36,023 nucleotides of DNA from Planctomycetia bacterium (GTDB lineage: Bacteria; Planctomycetota; Planctomycetia; Planctomycetales; Planctomycetaceae), in NCBI GenBank assembly GCA_026400935.1, contig JAPLNX010000402.1:1-36023 (forward strand), given 5' to 3'. The notes under the pieces were generated by a model. That model saw only the letters and a program-made list of their open reading frames with translations, was not told where the DNA came from and searched no databases. Both the position numbers and the translations under genes were made by a program. This document shows positions 26,401 to 35,795 of this stretch, one piece after another. Each line of letters starts with the position of its first letter. Position 1 is the stretch's first letter.

Positions 26401-26967
26401 AATCGTGTCTCGAATTACGGCGGTGAACGCATCAAGGCGGACCTGAATAGCGCCGCACCACTTCCAGATGAGTTGCGAGGTTCTGACATCCGGTTGACGG
26501 AACAACCGGACGGCAATGTCTACTCCGTAAGCTGTTTTGGGCCGCCGCAACCGTTGGCATTTTGGACGATGAGCCGCTCGGCCGTTGTTGGGTGCGGGGC
26601 AGGGCTGGCGTTACTGCTCGGTTTCTTGTTGATTCGCATTCCCGCCACACGCCACGTGCTGACGTTTTTTGTCATCGGCTTTGTGATGAGCCTGACCGCT
26701 TTGTGGTTCGCAGAGCCGGTCAAAGTTTTGCTTCAGCCAGCAATTTTGGGCGCAATGATGGCCGTCGTTGCGGCAATCATTGACCGTGTTGGTCGTCGTC
26801 AGCAGCCGACGTCATTGATGACGTTGTCGTCACCGAGTGATTTCTATGCCGTTGGCTCGTCGGTCGTTCCAAAAGGTGGAGTCGTCAGCGCGGAGGCACC
26901 GACCGTTGCTCCACACGTGAAGCGAAGCGAACCGACGTCAGCATCCGGATCGGGGAATCGCGGATGA
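23464..26967 (+). CDS. Giant exported envelope protein A, beta-rich with C-terminal membrane anchor
   Basis: I do not recognise a family. The product has 1167 residues. An N-terminal export signal (RMTSRLAGIAVIVVAILCSV, then LLWSTVAVAQ) precedes an ectodomain of about 980 residues made of alternating short strands. Many segments read like beta-sandwich units (LRLNEATLLKFEHVG, GKVELKWTLKA, LGKVEVLIEFEMD). There is no catalytic or metal motif, no cysteine cluster and no RTX repeat. Three hydrophobic segments (about 1030-1055, 1064-1086, 1092-1109) form a C-terminal anchor, followed by a 55-residue polar tail. ATG 23497 would start the signal peptide directly and is an alternative; neither start has a good Shine-Dalgarno sequence. 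Its stop overlaps the next gene as ATGA, so the two proteins are translationally coupled. A structural or sensing role at the envelope is a guess. Confidence 0.85.
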   Translation: MPFDWNHSDRRMTSRLAGIAVIVVAILCSVLLWSTVAVAQNAAEAKPTLGDKTSEAAPSPKGGVLPTVEDVIDLLGADGQLRRIPRWANFEVFEKWLKSREKGGGSIAPHFSFGGTLFQGEVEANDDTATLSTIMMISLNPDETDVLVPLRLNEATLLKFEHVGTGGVQFEDFDREAGYRCWLRGKGQHELKLTLSVPIRKQGATRRVLLSLPTSPVNEFKLNIPLAKVSAKGPDRSVVTTKPLDNGRSEIHANWLGNLLDLSWQSVTDISEAKPELQAITVIAADLRADSLVLEATQTIGSIQGTFERITVRLPAEFEFIEVVGRDVKDSQPVPGSPTRRVVNLLAPTSGKVELKWTLKAKIPANAKSLPAIEGFEVEEARRQTGVIPVMTWDGVTLRKRDGEDRFLHPGGLNDLRDAPGFSGPTGSNGITMVYRFLKQPFRLMLDVQKIEPYFSVEPLHVVRLSLGQAELETKLKTRVYRGSLHELLLSWPGFQSEGWEAISSSTPELVEKVVVEETPAGSAIRVHLVDRKGRSDGEFEIRLKAKRIIPTDGKGTEFKLSLPFTAASGQRASKVIVAPAGNLEVEWTSTDTSLSRPMTPDIEVLDVLESTRTVTAWRWESGSPSFVAKAKVQQQSIRTESASELTFDSRTFGASQRITYEVAFEALNQIRLMVPRSIADRVKIQLREPSGNSKPLTPIFTGLEIDHLRQCRLQFDEPQLGKVEVLIEFEMDRPNESASDDTSVVNVPIVQSSDADFTSTRVKWKTGERFAATLEDNSWKPELPELSASKMSLWKVTGAKNAVAVRISSAAELTLQDFTVHNALIRTVMNEGPWRTQAMFELDRDVREVSLFLPSEISPQDFHVWWNRKRLVPIVRTSPAGEVELRLKLPHQRDKGKKSENHEANEKFRLPLLIDYSSKQPTHFRGSNEHRIVVPSFAPTVWVAQTIWEIALPPDQHLFTTPRDYATQFHWTRSFLFWNRVSNYGGERIKADLNSAAPLPDELRGSDIRLTEQPDGNVYSVSCFGPPQPLAFWTMSRSAVVGCGAGLALLLGFLLIRIPATRHVLTFFVIGFVMSLTALWFAEPVKVLLQPAILGAMMAVVAAIIDRVGRRQQPTSLMTLSSPSDFYAVGSSVVPKGGVVSAEAPTVAPHVKRSEPTSASGSGNRG

Positions 26968-29900
26968 TTTGGAAACGTCGTCTAACCGCTGTAGGACGTG
27001 TACTCTTGCCGGGCTTTGTTTGGGCGAGAAGAAATCTTGCTCGTTCCGCGAATGCTTCGTCCTTTTTCAGAGTTCTGCGTTGCTTCTTCTTGCTCTGCAT
27101 ATTCTTGAACTCCAATCTTGTTGCCGAAGACGCGACCCTCAAAATTCGTCATGTCTTTGTGCCGACAGACAAAGCCAGCGATTGGCCTAAAGGTGAGTTT
27201 GAAGGTTACTTCGAGCCGGTGCCGTTCGCTGACTACGAAGCGATGCGAACCGCGTTGCAAGGCAAACGACAAGAGCGAAATGCGGCTCACATTCCGTGGC
27301 AATCATTGAGCGCCACGTTCGACCCGGGACGAGGTGTGCTGACAGGCGGGCGTTGGTTAGCGGAGGTTCGGAATGACAATTCGCAGCCACAATTGATGTC
27401 GATCGACTCGCTGGACTTGCCATTATCGGAGTTGCGTTGGTCTGACGGCGATGCCACTTGGGGGACATCGCCCACTGGCGAAACATTGCTTCGCGTGGAG
27501 AAGCGAGAGCAGCGACTCGAAGGGAGGTTCTCACGACAAGGTCGAAAGCTTCAGCGGACATGGCAATTTCCGTTGCGACTGGCAGCGGCAACGGTTTCTG
27601 AGGTGAAGTTGCGTGTTCCGGCCAAGTATTCGGTGAAGTGCTCTGCGGGTAGTTTACGAGGACCGCTCTCAACCGGGGAAGAAGGTTGGCGATCTTGGTT
27701 GCTCAATTTGGGGAGCCTGTCGCGTTGCGACCTGTTGGTGATCGAGTCACCGATGGCAGTCACCACCGAGCCAGTGGTTGTTTACGACCAAGTCTCCTCC
27801 TACAGCCTCCGTGAAGCGGAAGTGGAAGTTCAATTCGAGATCAACGCGGAGATTTTTCACACGCCGCAAGCAACGTTGAGCTTCGCAGTGCCGGATGACT
27901 TGTCAGTCTATTCGGTGGGCTTTACTGGTGACTCGCAATTGAAGTGGCGCGAATTGCCACGAACTCCGGGGCAGCCACGTCAAATTGAGGTGGTCTTGCC
28001 ACAGCCGCAGATTGGCAAAGTTCGCGCGCTACAAATTCTTGCGGGAGCTTCCGCCAAATGGGCTCCGACTTGGACGCTGCCACGCATTGTGTTGACAGGA
28101 GGATGGTTCAATGGCGGGCGGTGGAATGTTTCCGTTGATGCCCCGTTGGTCTGGAATGCATTGCGGACAAATGGATTACGTTTAACGGAAGTTGACGTCA
28201 ACACGCCGGATGTGCGGCGGTTGTCGTTCTCTCAGTACCTTGCGGATGCTGCGTTGGCTCTCGATGTTTCATATCCCGTGGCCAGACTCTCGGCTCAGAC
28301 GTTGCAACTCTTGACGTCTGACGAAAGCGGTTGGCGTTTGACGCTAGAATGGCTGACACAATCGACGTCGGGAGTTAGTTACGCGACGCGATGTCGTGTC
28401 CCTATCGGTTGGGAAATTCTGGATGTGAATTCGATGTCCGATGCGACTGCTTCGGAAGTCTTGCACTGGGACTTGATCACCGAGACCTCCGGCGAACGAA
28501 CGTTGGTTTGCGATTTCGCCTCGCCATTGGAGGAACGTTCATCATACCGCATTCGAGTTGAGGCTCAGCGTTCCCGTAACGTGAAAGAGGCTCACGAAGT
28601 TTTTGAATTGCCGACGCCGTTAGATTGTTTGCATTCTGATCAGCTCTTGGTGGTGACTGTTCCGACCGGTTGGAAGTGGGACACTTCGGACGACGCCGCG
28701 CCTGCACCAGTGGCTATGAAACGATTTGCTGACGCTTGGTCCTCTTTCGAGCTTTGGCAAGAGGGGTCGGCAAAATGGCGTGAGAACACTTTGTTGAGCC
28801 GATCAGTGCAGAACAACACACAACTGAAGCCGATCGCTGCCTTTGTGCTGGAGTCGGTTGCTCAGGACGATCGCCCCGCCCCCAATCGCGCTCAGTTGGA
28901 ACGTAATCCGGCACAACAGAATTCAGAATTGGTGGAAATTGACGCTGACAAAAATGAAATTGCAGCCTCGCCAATTCAGAATTTTGCGGTCTCTGATCCC
29001 GTACGAATTGACTCTTCGCTCGTTTGGACTTCTGCCGAATTGCGATCGTTGATCTTCCCGGGCGGAGATGGCCACGACATGCACTGGCTGTCTTTGCGAG
29101 CGGCGGAAGTGACTCGCGTGGGGCGACTGGAGTTTGAACTTCCGTTACCAGCAGATTTGGTTTCCGTGCGGATGAACGGCGTTCGCACAGAACCGCAGCA
29201 AAAAGGTCGCTCATTTCAGTTGCCCTCAATCCCGCAGGGTGGATTACAGACGTTAGAGATTCAGTATCGTGTCCCTTCTGATCGTGATTTCTTACGCAAC
29301 CGCGAGACGATTCCACTGCCTCGTCTGGATGCGCCTGTGCTTGGCTTTTATTGGTTGTTTGCGTTGCCGTCCGAAGCGCGGATCGCAGAGGAACCTGCGG
29401 GTTTGCGACTGATGCAACCGCTCGATCCAACGCCATGGATTCGTCGACTGTTTGGTCCACTGGGACGCGATGAAACGTCAGCGTGGTTCAATCCGATTTC
29501 GCGTCGCTCATGGAATGACCTGTGGATTCCGTTTCAGCGTCGTGACACGTTATCGAATGAACCGACGGCGTGGTTTGCCCCGCGTGGTTGGCGGGTTCGT
29601 GAAGCGACATCGCCATCGCTTCCGGACTCCATCACGTGGGTCAGTTGGAACGCAGCCCAAGTCCGCATCCTGGCCTGGATTGGGATGCTCTTCAGTGCGA
29701 CAGTCGGATGTGTCCTACGATGTCGACAAACCGCTCCGCGAGTTCACATCGCTGCCGTTTGGTTAGGCGCTTGTGTCGTGGGAGTGGTGTTGTCTTCCCC
29801 CGTTTATGCGGAAGGGTTAGGCGGGTGCTTAATCGGAACGGTCATCGCCGTTCTGATTCCGCGGCGACTGCTGATGAGTTATGCAATGCGTCGCGAAGCA

Positions 29901-32900
29901 TCAGCACGCGGTGCGTTCGAGGTGACGGTCGCCGTTCAACGTGTGGTCGGAATGTTGTTGTTGTCTCTGGCTCTCGCTTGGGGGGCATTCGCTGCGGACG
30001 TACCGAAGTCGTCAGCAACAAGTCGATCCCCAGAAAACGGCGAACCGCTCAATCATCGTTTTGACGTGTTGATTCCGGTCGATGATCCGCGGGACGCGCT
30101 TGCTGAAATTGTGCGACCTTCTGCCAAGTTGCCGATGGCTTGGGTGCCGACACCCTTGTTGGCACGATGGCGCGAGCTAAGTGCGCGACAAGCGAACCCC
30201 GCGACGTTGCTGGCGTCGGCTCAATACAATGTTGAGATCAAAGAGTCGCTAGCAAGCATTACAGCCGAGTTCTTGATTCATCGCTTACGTCCCGAGCAGG
30301 CGACGACGTTACTGTTTCCTTTCGCCAACATTCCTCTTGGCGGCGCGGCGGCTTGTTTGTTGGACGGTCAGCCATATTCACATTTCGCGCTGGCTGGGGA
30401 CGGCACACTGCAATTAGATCTTGCGGCATTGGAGCCAGTTCAGTCTGACGAGGGGACTTCCAAAGTCGTAACGCAGCGAATCGCGTTCACGCTTTTGCCA
30501 CAGATCAGAGTGGAGGATTCGCTCTTACGATTGAAACTGAGTCTGCCACCGCTGTTGAACAGTTTGATGAATGTGAGGTCGTCTGACAAAAACGACTTGT
30601 CGTTTGAAGGCCGGAAGGGCGAAGCGCTGGTTGACACAGTCGGTCAAACGTCGTCGGCCCGTTTGGGGAAAATCACCGAGTTGTCGCTCGACATGCACAA
30701 GTCGGGTACGACCCGAACCCGTAAAAACGCCGATGTGAAAGTTGATGTTACCTGCTTTGCCGAACTGGTACCGACTGCGTTACGACAGCGATATCGCGCC
30801 CGTTATTCAGTCACTGGGGGTGAGTTGAATGACGTCACTTGGAATCTCCCACGTGGTGTGTTGCTGCGCGAGGGTGATGTTCAAGCGGACGATCTGTTGC
30901 AGTGGTCGGTCGAGCCGCTTGGAGACAACCGACAGAAACTCGTCATCGAGTTCTCGAAGCCACAAACGAACGAATTCACAGTCGATGTCTCAGGCTTGCA
31001 GCTCCCATTGGGAACTCCGGAACAGCCACGCTGGGAGTCGTGGTCCATCGGACTGCCGACGGACGATCCAGAAAAAATATCGAAGGGAACGAAGCTCAAA
31101 CTCGGTGTCACGTGTGTTCCTGGTTTCAAAGTGACGATGCAGCCCTTGAATGCCGAACAAACGACGCCGTTGACTGAGTCGGCGTTTGCCAAAAGTTGGG
31201 TCAACGCCGTGATCCCTAAGCAGCCGCAAATTTGGTTGCAGTTGGCCAAGCCCGTCGAATTGTTGTTCCAGGTTGCGCCGATTGTGTCGCAACGGAAAGT
31301 GCATCAGGAGTTGTTGCTGAAGCTGGGCCGCAAATCGTTCGAGTGGGAGCTGTACGCCGAAGTCACTACGACGGGAGCTGCCGCATTTCAACATGAGTTG
31401 TTGCTTTCGCCGCAGTTTCGTGTGGATGCCGTAAGGGTGACAGAGGATGAAGCTGAGCGACTTCTCAGTTGGGCAATGAACGATCAACGACTAACTCTGT
31501 TCTTGCGGAGCGAGACGACCGGCATTCAAAACATCGTCTTGAAAGGGAAAGATGCAACTCCAGCAGATGGTCGTTTAACGATACCGACACATTGGTTGTC
31601 CGATGCCGAGCTGAATGAATTCAGCGTGCGAGTGACTCACGATCCCGAATGGCAAGCGCAGGTCTTTGGTGATCGCGATGAGCCGCTGGCTCCCGTTGAG
31701 GTTGGCAGTCCGATTCCGGATCGTCCGGAATTGTTCTTAGGAAAGTTCCGCGCGAAGCCAGGCAGTGAGTCGCTCAGCTTGCAACTCACCCCTCATCAAG
31801 CTGCCGGCTCTGCAGAGGCTTGGACCGTGATCGTACCGACTACGAATGAAAGTTGGTTGGCGCGACACATCGAGCGACTGCTTGACAGTGGTCAAATCAC
31901 GGCTCGAATCTTTTGGCCCACAACCTGGCAAGCGAATGGAACGTTGCGCCTCTCGCCGTCACTCAAAGAATTGGCGCGACGCCCGCTACCAGATGGCTTT
32001 GAATTGACCGTACAGTCAATTGCTGGAAATGACGCTCCTCGCGAGTTGTATTTTGAGTCACCGATACCTCTGAAAAACTTGACCACGGTTAGACTCTCGC
32101 CGCCGTCAGCGTTGGATATGGGCGAACGATCTCACCAGTGGCTCGTCGCCAGCGATCTCTCGTTGTGGCTACCAACATCCACTGATGTCCGCCAAGTCAA
32201 CGACACTTCGGCTTTGCCTGAATCCGTGAGCAAATTGCTGCCCGGTACCATCAAGAATTGGCAGCAATTAGCACCGAATGTTGCGACATTAGATCTGCGT
32301 CAGCCCGATCCATCGGCAACCGCTCCGACACCGCAGATGGTTTGGACTAACACGACCGTCTGGGTTGCCGACGGGGCGATCACACAAGGACGGACGTGGT
32401 TCTTGTTGCAACCGAACGGTCTGCGTGAGTTCGTCGTTCATCGCCCCGAAGGAATTCATTGGTCTGTAGCATTCGTGAACGATCGGCTGCAACAACTCCC
32501 CGAAGAGCGACATCTCGATTTGATGATCGCGGACGTTCCGAAAGAGCCGCTCGTTTGGATTTCACTCTTTTGGCAAGTCGACCCCACATCGAGCGATCGT
32601 ATCTTGGCTCGACGCGATGTGCAGTTACCGATGCCAACGGATTCGATGCTCGTGTCCCCCAAGCATGACCTGTCGCTCATTGCAGTGGGAAACAGCGAAC
32701 TCTCTTCAACACACGGAGCCAGACGCGTTCAAGATTGGGATGCCAGACTCTCGCGAGTGTCACACATCGTGCGCGGCTTACAAGCCGATCCGAATTCCAA
32801 TCGCGGCACAATGCGGCGACTTTGGGAACTAGTCCAAACGGACCTCAACGAATCGCGTCGAATGATTGACCAATTGCCTCCTGATGTCGGCTTTGGAAAC

Positions 32901-33374
32901 TCGGCTCGAGAACTCCTGCATTCGATGACTGCTGACTTTGAGGCCCTGAAGGCTCGCGATCAACAGCAGCATGGGCTTGAAAAAGAGAATGGCATCGAGA
33001 AAGGAGCATCGAAGAGAATCTTGAGTTCCTCTTGGACGAGCGACGCTTGGTTGCAGATTCCGAACTCTTGGAACGCTGTCGCCGAAGCCGATCAAGCGGC
33101 CAAGCTCTCCGTCATCGTGATCGATCGCCGTTGGGTGACTTGGACGTTGGCAGTATTCGCCATCATCGCGGTGATCCCACTGCTCCGCACTTGGCTGCGT
33201 TGGCAAACCGGTGAATGGCTTGCCCGCCATCCCAACTTGGCTTGGTCATTCCTTGCCATAATCTGGTGGACCTGCCTAGCCCCCAGCATCGTCGGGTTCG
33301 TCCTATTGGTCCTAGCCGCACTGACAGCGCTCCGACAGCGCCAACACGATGCGGTGGTCTCGCAGATCAATTAG
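26964..33374 (+). CDS. Giant exported envelope protein B (2136 aa), apparently two tandem modules
   Basis: I do not recognise a family. An Arg-rich n-region and hydrophobic core (FFRVLRCFFLLCIFLNSNL) form an export signal with likely cleavage near residue 54. A beta-rich ectodomain of about 840 residues follows, then three or four hydrophobic segments (about 899-920, 926-972, 990-1010). The last ends in ALAWGAFAADV, which looks like a signal-peptide cleavage site. A second beta-rich ectodomain of about 1040 residues ends with a pair of membrane segments (about 2057-2079 and 2089-2124). The protein thus reads as two protein-A-like modules joined end to end. No enzymatic motif was found. Its ATG overlaps the stop of protein A by 4 nt, implying fixed stoichiometry and partnership. 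It is the last gene of the unit, followed by 519 bp without a gene. Confidence 0.87.
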   Translation: MIWKRRLTAVGRVLLPGFVWARRNLARSANASSFFRVLRCFFLLCIFLNSNLVAEDATLKIRHVFVPTDKASDWPKGEFEGYFEPVPFADYEAMRTALQGKRQERNAAHIPWQSLSATFDPGRGVLTGGRWLAEVRNDNSQPQLMSIDSLDLPLSELRWSDGDATWGTSPTGETLLRVEKREQRLEGRFSRQGRKLQRTWQFPLRLAAATVSEVKLRVPAKYSVKCSAGSLRGPLSTGEEGWRSWLLNLGSLSRCDLLVIESPMAVTTEPVVVYDQVSSYSLREAEVEVQFEINAEIFHTPQATLSFAVPDDLSVYSVGFTGDSQLKWRELPRTPGQPRQIEVVLPQPQIGKVRALQILAGASAKWAPTWTLPRIVLTGGWFNGGRWNVSVDAPLVWNALRTNGLRLTEVDVNTPDVRRLSFSQYLADAALALDVSYPVARLSAQTLQLLTSDESGWRLTLEWLTQSTSGVSYATRCRVPIGWEILDVNSMSDATASEVLHWDLITETSGERTLVCDFASPLEERSSYRIRVEAQRSRNVKEAHEVFELPTPLDCLHSDQLLVVTVPTGWKWDTSDDAAPAPVAMKRFADAWSSFELWQEGSAKWRENTLLSRSVQNNTQLKPIAAFVLESVAQDDRPAPNRAQLERNPAQQNSELVEIDADKNEIAASPIQNFAVSDPVRIDSSLVWTSAELRSLIFPGGDGHDMHWLSLRAAEVTRVGRLEFELPLPADLVSVRMNGVRTEPQQKGRSFQLPSIPQGGLQTLEIQYRVPSDRDFLRNRETIPLPRLDAPVLGFYWLFALPSEARIAEEPAGLRLMQPLDPTPWIRRLFGPLGRDETSAWFNPISRRSWNDLWIPFQRRDTLSNEPTAWFAPRGWRVREATSPSLPDSITWVSWNAAQVRILAWIGMLFSATVGCVLRCRQTAPRVHIAAVWLGACVVGVVLSSPVYAEGLGGCLIGTVIAVLIPRRLLMSYAMRREASARGAFEVTVAVQRVVGMLLLSLALAWGAFAADVPKSSATSRSPENGEPLNHRFDVLIPVDDPRDALAEIVRPSAKLPMAWVPTPLLARWRELSARQANPATLLASAQYNVEIKESLASITAEFLIHRLRPEQATTLLFPFANIPLGGAAACLLDGQPYSHFALAGDGTLQLDLAALEPVQSDEGTSKVVTQRIAFTLLPQIRVEDSLLRLKLSLPPLLNSLMNVRSSDKNDLSFEGRKGEALVDTVGQTSSARLGKITELSLDMHKSGTTRTRKNADVKVDVTCFAELVPTALRQRYRARYSVTGGELNDVTWNLPRGVLLREGDVQADDLLQWSVEPLGDNRQKLVIEFSKPQTNEFTVDVSGLQLPLGTPEQPRWESWSIGLPTDDPEKISKGTKLKLGVTCVPGFKVTMQPLNAEQTTPLTESAFAKSWVNAVIPKQPQIWLQLAKPVELLFQVAPIVSQRKVHQELLLKLGRKSFEWELYAEVTTTGAAAFQHELLLSPQFRVDAVRVTEDEAERLLSWAMNDQRLTLFLRSETTGIQNIVLKGKDATPADGRLTIPTHWLSDAELNEFSVRVTHDPEWQAQVFGDRDEPLAPVEVGSPIPDRPELFLGKFRAKPGSESLSLQLTPHQAAGSAEAWTVIVPTTNESWLARHIERLLDSGQITARIFWPTTWQANGTLRLSPSLKELARRPLPDGFELTVQSIAGNDAPRELYFESPIPLKNLTTVRLSPPSALDMGERSHQWLVASDLSLWLPTSTDVRQVNDTSALPESVSKLLPGTIKNWQQLAPNVATLDLRQPDPSATAPTPQMVWTNTTVWVADGAITQGRTWFLLQPNGLREFVVHRPEGIHWSVAFVNDRLQQLPEERHLDLMIADVPKEPLVWISLFWQVDPTSSDRILARRDVQLPMPTDSMLVSPKHDLSLIAVGNSELSSTHGARRVQDWDARLSRVSHIVRGLQADPNSNRGTMRRLWELVQTDLNESRRMIDQLPPDVGFGNSARELLHSMTADFEALKARDQQQHGLEKENGIEKGASKRILSSSWTSDAWLQIPNSWNAVAEADQAAKLSVIVIDRRWVTWTLAVFAIIAVIPLLRTWLRWQTGEWLARHPNLAWSFLAIIWWTCLAPSIVGFVLLVLAALTALRQRQHDAVVSQIN

Positions 33375-33893
33375 CGATTCCTCGTTTGAGCAAGGGGCCG
33401 CGTTCAAGATTCAACTGACGGTCGCAGGGCCAGGCATTTCTTAGCTTTCACTCGCCAGTCTTGAAGTTTAAATGCCCAAGTCTTGGCGGCGGCGACTGAT
33501 CACATACCCGCTCGATAGCCTGGGGCGTTAGTCATTTGGTTGGCAGTCTCGCAATCCCAGTCGGTCAAGAACTTGCAAGTCCAATCCAGCATGATTGTCT
33601 TCTCCAAAGAGTGCCTATAACTCTGCATCTCTGCATTCGCTCAGCCCACGTTGGCTGAGCGAGTCTGTTGAACTGGAAAGTGAGGACGCACGAAAAGCAC
33701 GAAGGATTATTTCCAAGAATTAAACTGCGGCTTCCCGTCAATGACGAGAATTGTTTGTCCGATTTGCTTGGTTCCGACATCTCGAAGGAGAGCAGCGAGA
33801 ATTAGTAGGTCTAACGAACGCAATGTTGCGTTTTATCGCCACGGCAGTTGCCCCGATCAATTCGTGCTTGATTGGTCAAACCGGGAGTTGGTC
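33375..33893. other. Intergenic region, 519 bp, with one strong hairpin
   Basis: No supported gene lies here. The only clear structure is the hairpin at 33637-33662. The rest should hold the transcript end of the giant-protein unit and the promoter of the beta-helix protein; I could not place a promoter. Confidence 0.5.
33637..33662. repeat. Perfect hairpin TCGCTCAGCC / GGCTGAGCGA
   Basis: A 10-bp perfect inverted repeat (33637-33646 and 33653-33662) with a 6-nt loop CACGTT lies about 260 bp after the giant protein B gene. No T-run follows, so it is more likely a palindromic intergenic repeat than an intrinsic terminator, although it may still mark the 3' end of the transcript. Confidence 0.65.
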
Positions 33894-35795
33894 ATGTTCT
33901 TCAATATCCGTCGTTTGTTGTTCGTAGTCCGAGGTTGTGTGGATCCATTAAGCCATCACGCTCGTCCTCCTCGGAGCCGTCGAGGCGGAATGTCGTGTTC
34001 AATGGAGCGTCTGGAAGACCGGATCGTTCCGGCGATCATCATGGTGACGAGCGTGGCGGACAATCAGATCGTTGACGGTCAAGTCACGTTGCGTGAGGCG
34101 ATTAAAGCTGCAAATACGGACCTCAGCGTTGATGGTTCAACGGCAGGAAGCGGCGCGGATACGATCCAATTCGCCGCTGGACTGGCCGGGCAAATGATCG
34201 CATTGGGGGGGACGCAATTGACGATCAACTCCGCTCTGACGATCAACGGGCCGGGTTCTAGTCAACTCACGATTAGTGGGACCAACCAATCGCGAATTTT
34301 CGACGTCGCTGCGGGGAGCACGGCAACGATCTCTGGCCTGACGTTGATCAACGGTCGCATCACGAGTGGTCTGGGGGCAGGGCTTCGGAATCTTGGGACG
34401 CTGACGCTCAACGACTGCACGGTCGCAGGAAATATCGCATCAAACAGTGGCACTGGGGGCGGTGTCGCGAATGCAGGGATACTCACGGTCTTCAGTAGTA
34501 CGGTCAGCGGAAACGTCGCGGGAAATAGTGGAGGTGGAATCGACAATTCCGGTATGCTGACGATCAGCAACAGCAACATCTCGAACAACCAGACAAGTAT
34601 GGCAGGGTCAGTTGGAGGTGGTGTTTCAAACACCGGTACGCTGACGATTGCCAACAGCACGATCGCCGGAAATCGGTCGGTTCGAGGCGGAGGAATCGAC
34701 AATCAAGCCGGTACGATCACATTCAGTGCCTGCACAATCTCTGGCAACACTGCGTCTGGCAACGGTGGCGGAATCAGTAACAGCAGTTCCTTCACTTTTA
34801 TCACACTGACGATCAACAACAGCACTCTTGTCGGGAACATGGCGAGTGTTGACGGAGGTGGTCTGTACGATGAAACCGATCCGAGCTTTGGAAACGTGAT
34901 CGTCGTTGTCAACAACTGCACGATTTCTGGGAACTCTGCCGGGCATAAAGGAGGCGGCATCGGTGGCGAGACAGTCAGCAGCAATTCGATCTTAGTCACC
35001 GTCAACAATAGTACGATTACCGAGAATTCGGCGGCAGGTAATGGCGGCGGGATCGACACTACAAATTTTGGCGGCGAGCACTTTCAGTTGCGAAACACGA
35101 TCGTCGCGAACAATGACGCGACGGGCGCTGGCGATGATGTCAGTGGTGCCGTCTTCGTCGAGTACAGCCTCATCGAAAAAATCTCCGGTACGCAAATACT
35201 AGAGACCGTTCATGGCTCGAATCGGTATGGCATTGATCCACGACTGGCACCTCTCGCGGACAATGGTGGTCCGTCGCTGACTCATGCGTTGTTGCCCGGG
35301 AGTCCGGCAATCAATCGTGGTGCCAATTCCACAAACTCGTCGTTCGATCAACGGGGACTCGGCTTTGTACGAGCAGTCGGGCGAACGGACATCGGTGCGT
35401 TCGAGGTTCAGCAGAAAGGGGTGTATCTCGTCCCTGATCTGACGAAGGTGGGTAAGCAACAACTAATTGTCGTCGGCTCGCAACTCAAGGACTCGATCTC
35501 GGTGGCAAGCTCCGGCGCAGGAGCGACTCAAAAATACAACGTCACATTCAACGGCAAGATTCAGAAGTTCGCCGCGTCAAGCGTTGTCGGGATCGTGGTG
35601 CTCGGTAACGATGGCGACGACAATCTCACGCTGGCCAGCACCGTCACCATCGGTGGCATCCTCAACGGCGGACTCGGCGACGACACGCTCACCGGTTCGT
35701 CCGGCAACGACATTCTGCTGGGTGGCGAAGGGGACGACAAACTGATGGGCATGGGAGGCAACGACGGGTGTGCCCAGAGATTTTGGCGGTGTTAA
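33894..35795 (+). CDS. LEDR/CSLREA-type beta-helix surface protein with RTX-like repeats, 3' end cut by an IS
   Basis: This exported surface protein has 633 remaining residues. It begins with an atypical planctomycete leader ending in MERLEDRIVPA (about 37-47), followed by a CSLREA-like segment (VTLREAIKAANTD, about 64-76). A right-handed beta-helix follows at about 90-420, made of 25- to 30-residue repeats of the type 'GGGI-N-GTLTI-NSTISGN-A'. Next is the domain end LLPGSPAINRG...DQRG...DIGAFE (about 464-506), then a linker and RTX-like calcium motifs (GGLGDDTLTGSSGNDILLGGEGDDKL, about 592-617). The last RTX unit breaks at GGNDG and turns into unrelated sequence (CAQRFWRC). The true C-terminus is missing because an IS starts near 35766. 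ATG 33894 is supported by GGGAG 7 nt upstream; the frame is open back to 33741. Adhesion or matrix function is inferred. Confidence 0.85.
   Translation: MFFNIRRLLFVVRGCVDPLSHHARPPRSRRGGMSCSMERLEDRIVPAIIMVTSVADNQIVDGQVTLREAIKAANTDLSVDGSTAGSGADTIQFAAGLAGQMIALGGTQLTINSALTINGPGSSQLTISGTNQSRIFDVAAGSTATISGLTLINGRITSGLGAGLRNLGTLTLNDCTVAGNIASNSGTGGGVANAGILTVFSSTVSGNVAGNSGGGIDNSGMLTISNSNISNNQTSMAGSVGGGVSNTGTLTIANSTIAGNRSVRGGGIDNQAGTITFSACTISGNTASGNGGGISNSSSFTFITLTINNSTLVGNMASVDGGGLYDETDPSFGNVIVVVNNCTISGNSAGHKGGGIGGETVSSNSILVTVNNSTITENSAAGNGGGIDTTNFGGEHFQLRNTIVANNDATGAGDDVSGAVFVEYSLIEKISGTQILETVHGSNRYGIDPRLAPLADNGGPSLTHALLPGSPAINRGANSTNSSFDQRGLGFVRAVGRTDIGAFEVQQKGVYLVPDLTKVGKQQLIVVGSQLKDSISVASSGAGATQKYNVTFNGKIQKFAASSVVGIVVLGNDGDDNLTLASTVTIGGILNGGLGDDTLTGSSGNDILLGGEGDDKLMGMGGNDGCAQRFWRC

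Noticed and set aside
28714-29460. 248-codon open frame on the minus strand
   Set aside because: Antisense to giant protein B, no signal, no domain, shadow-like composition.
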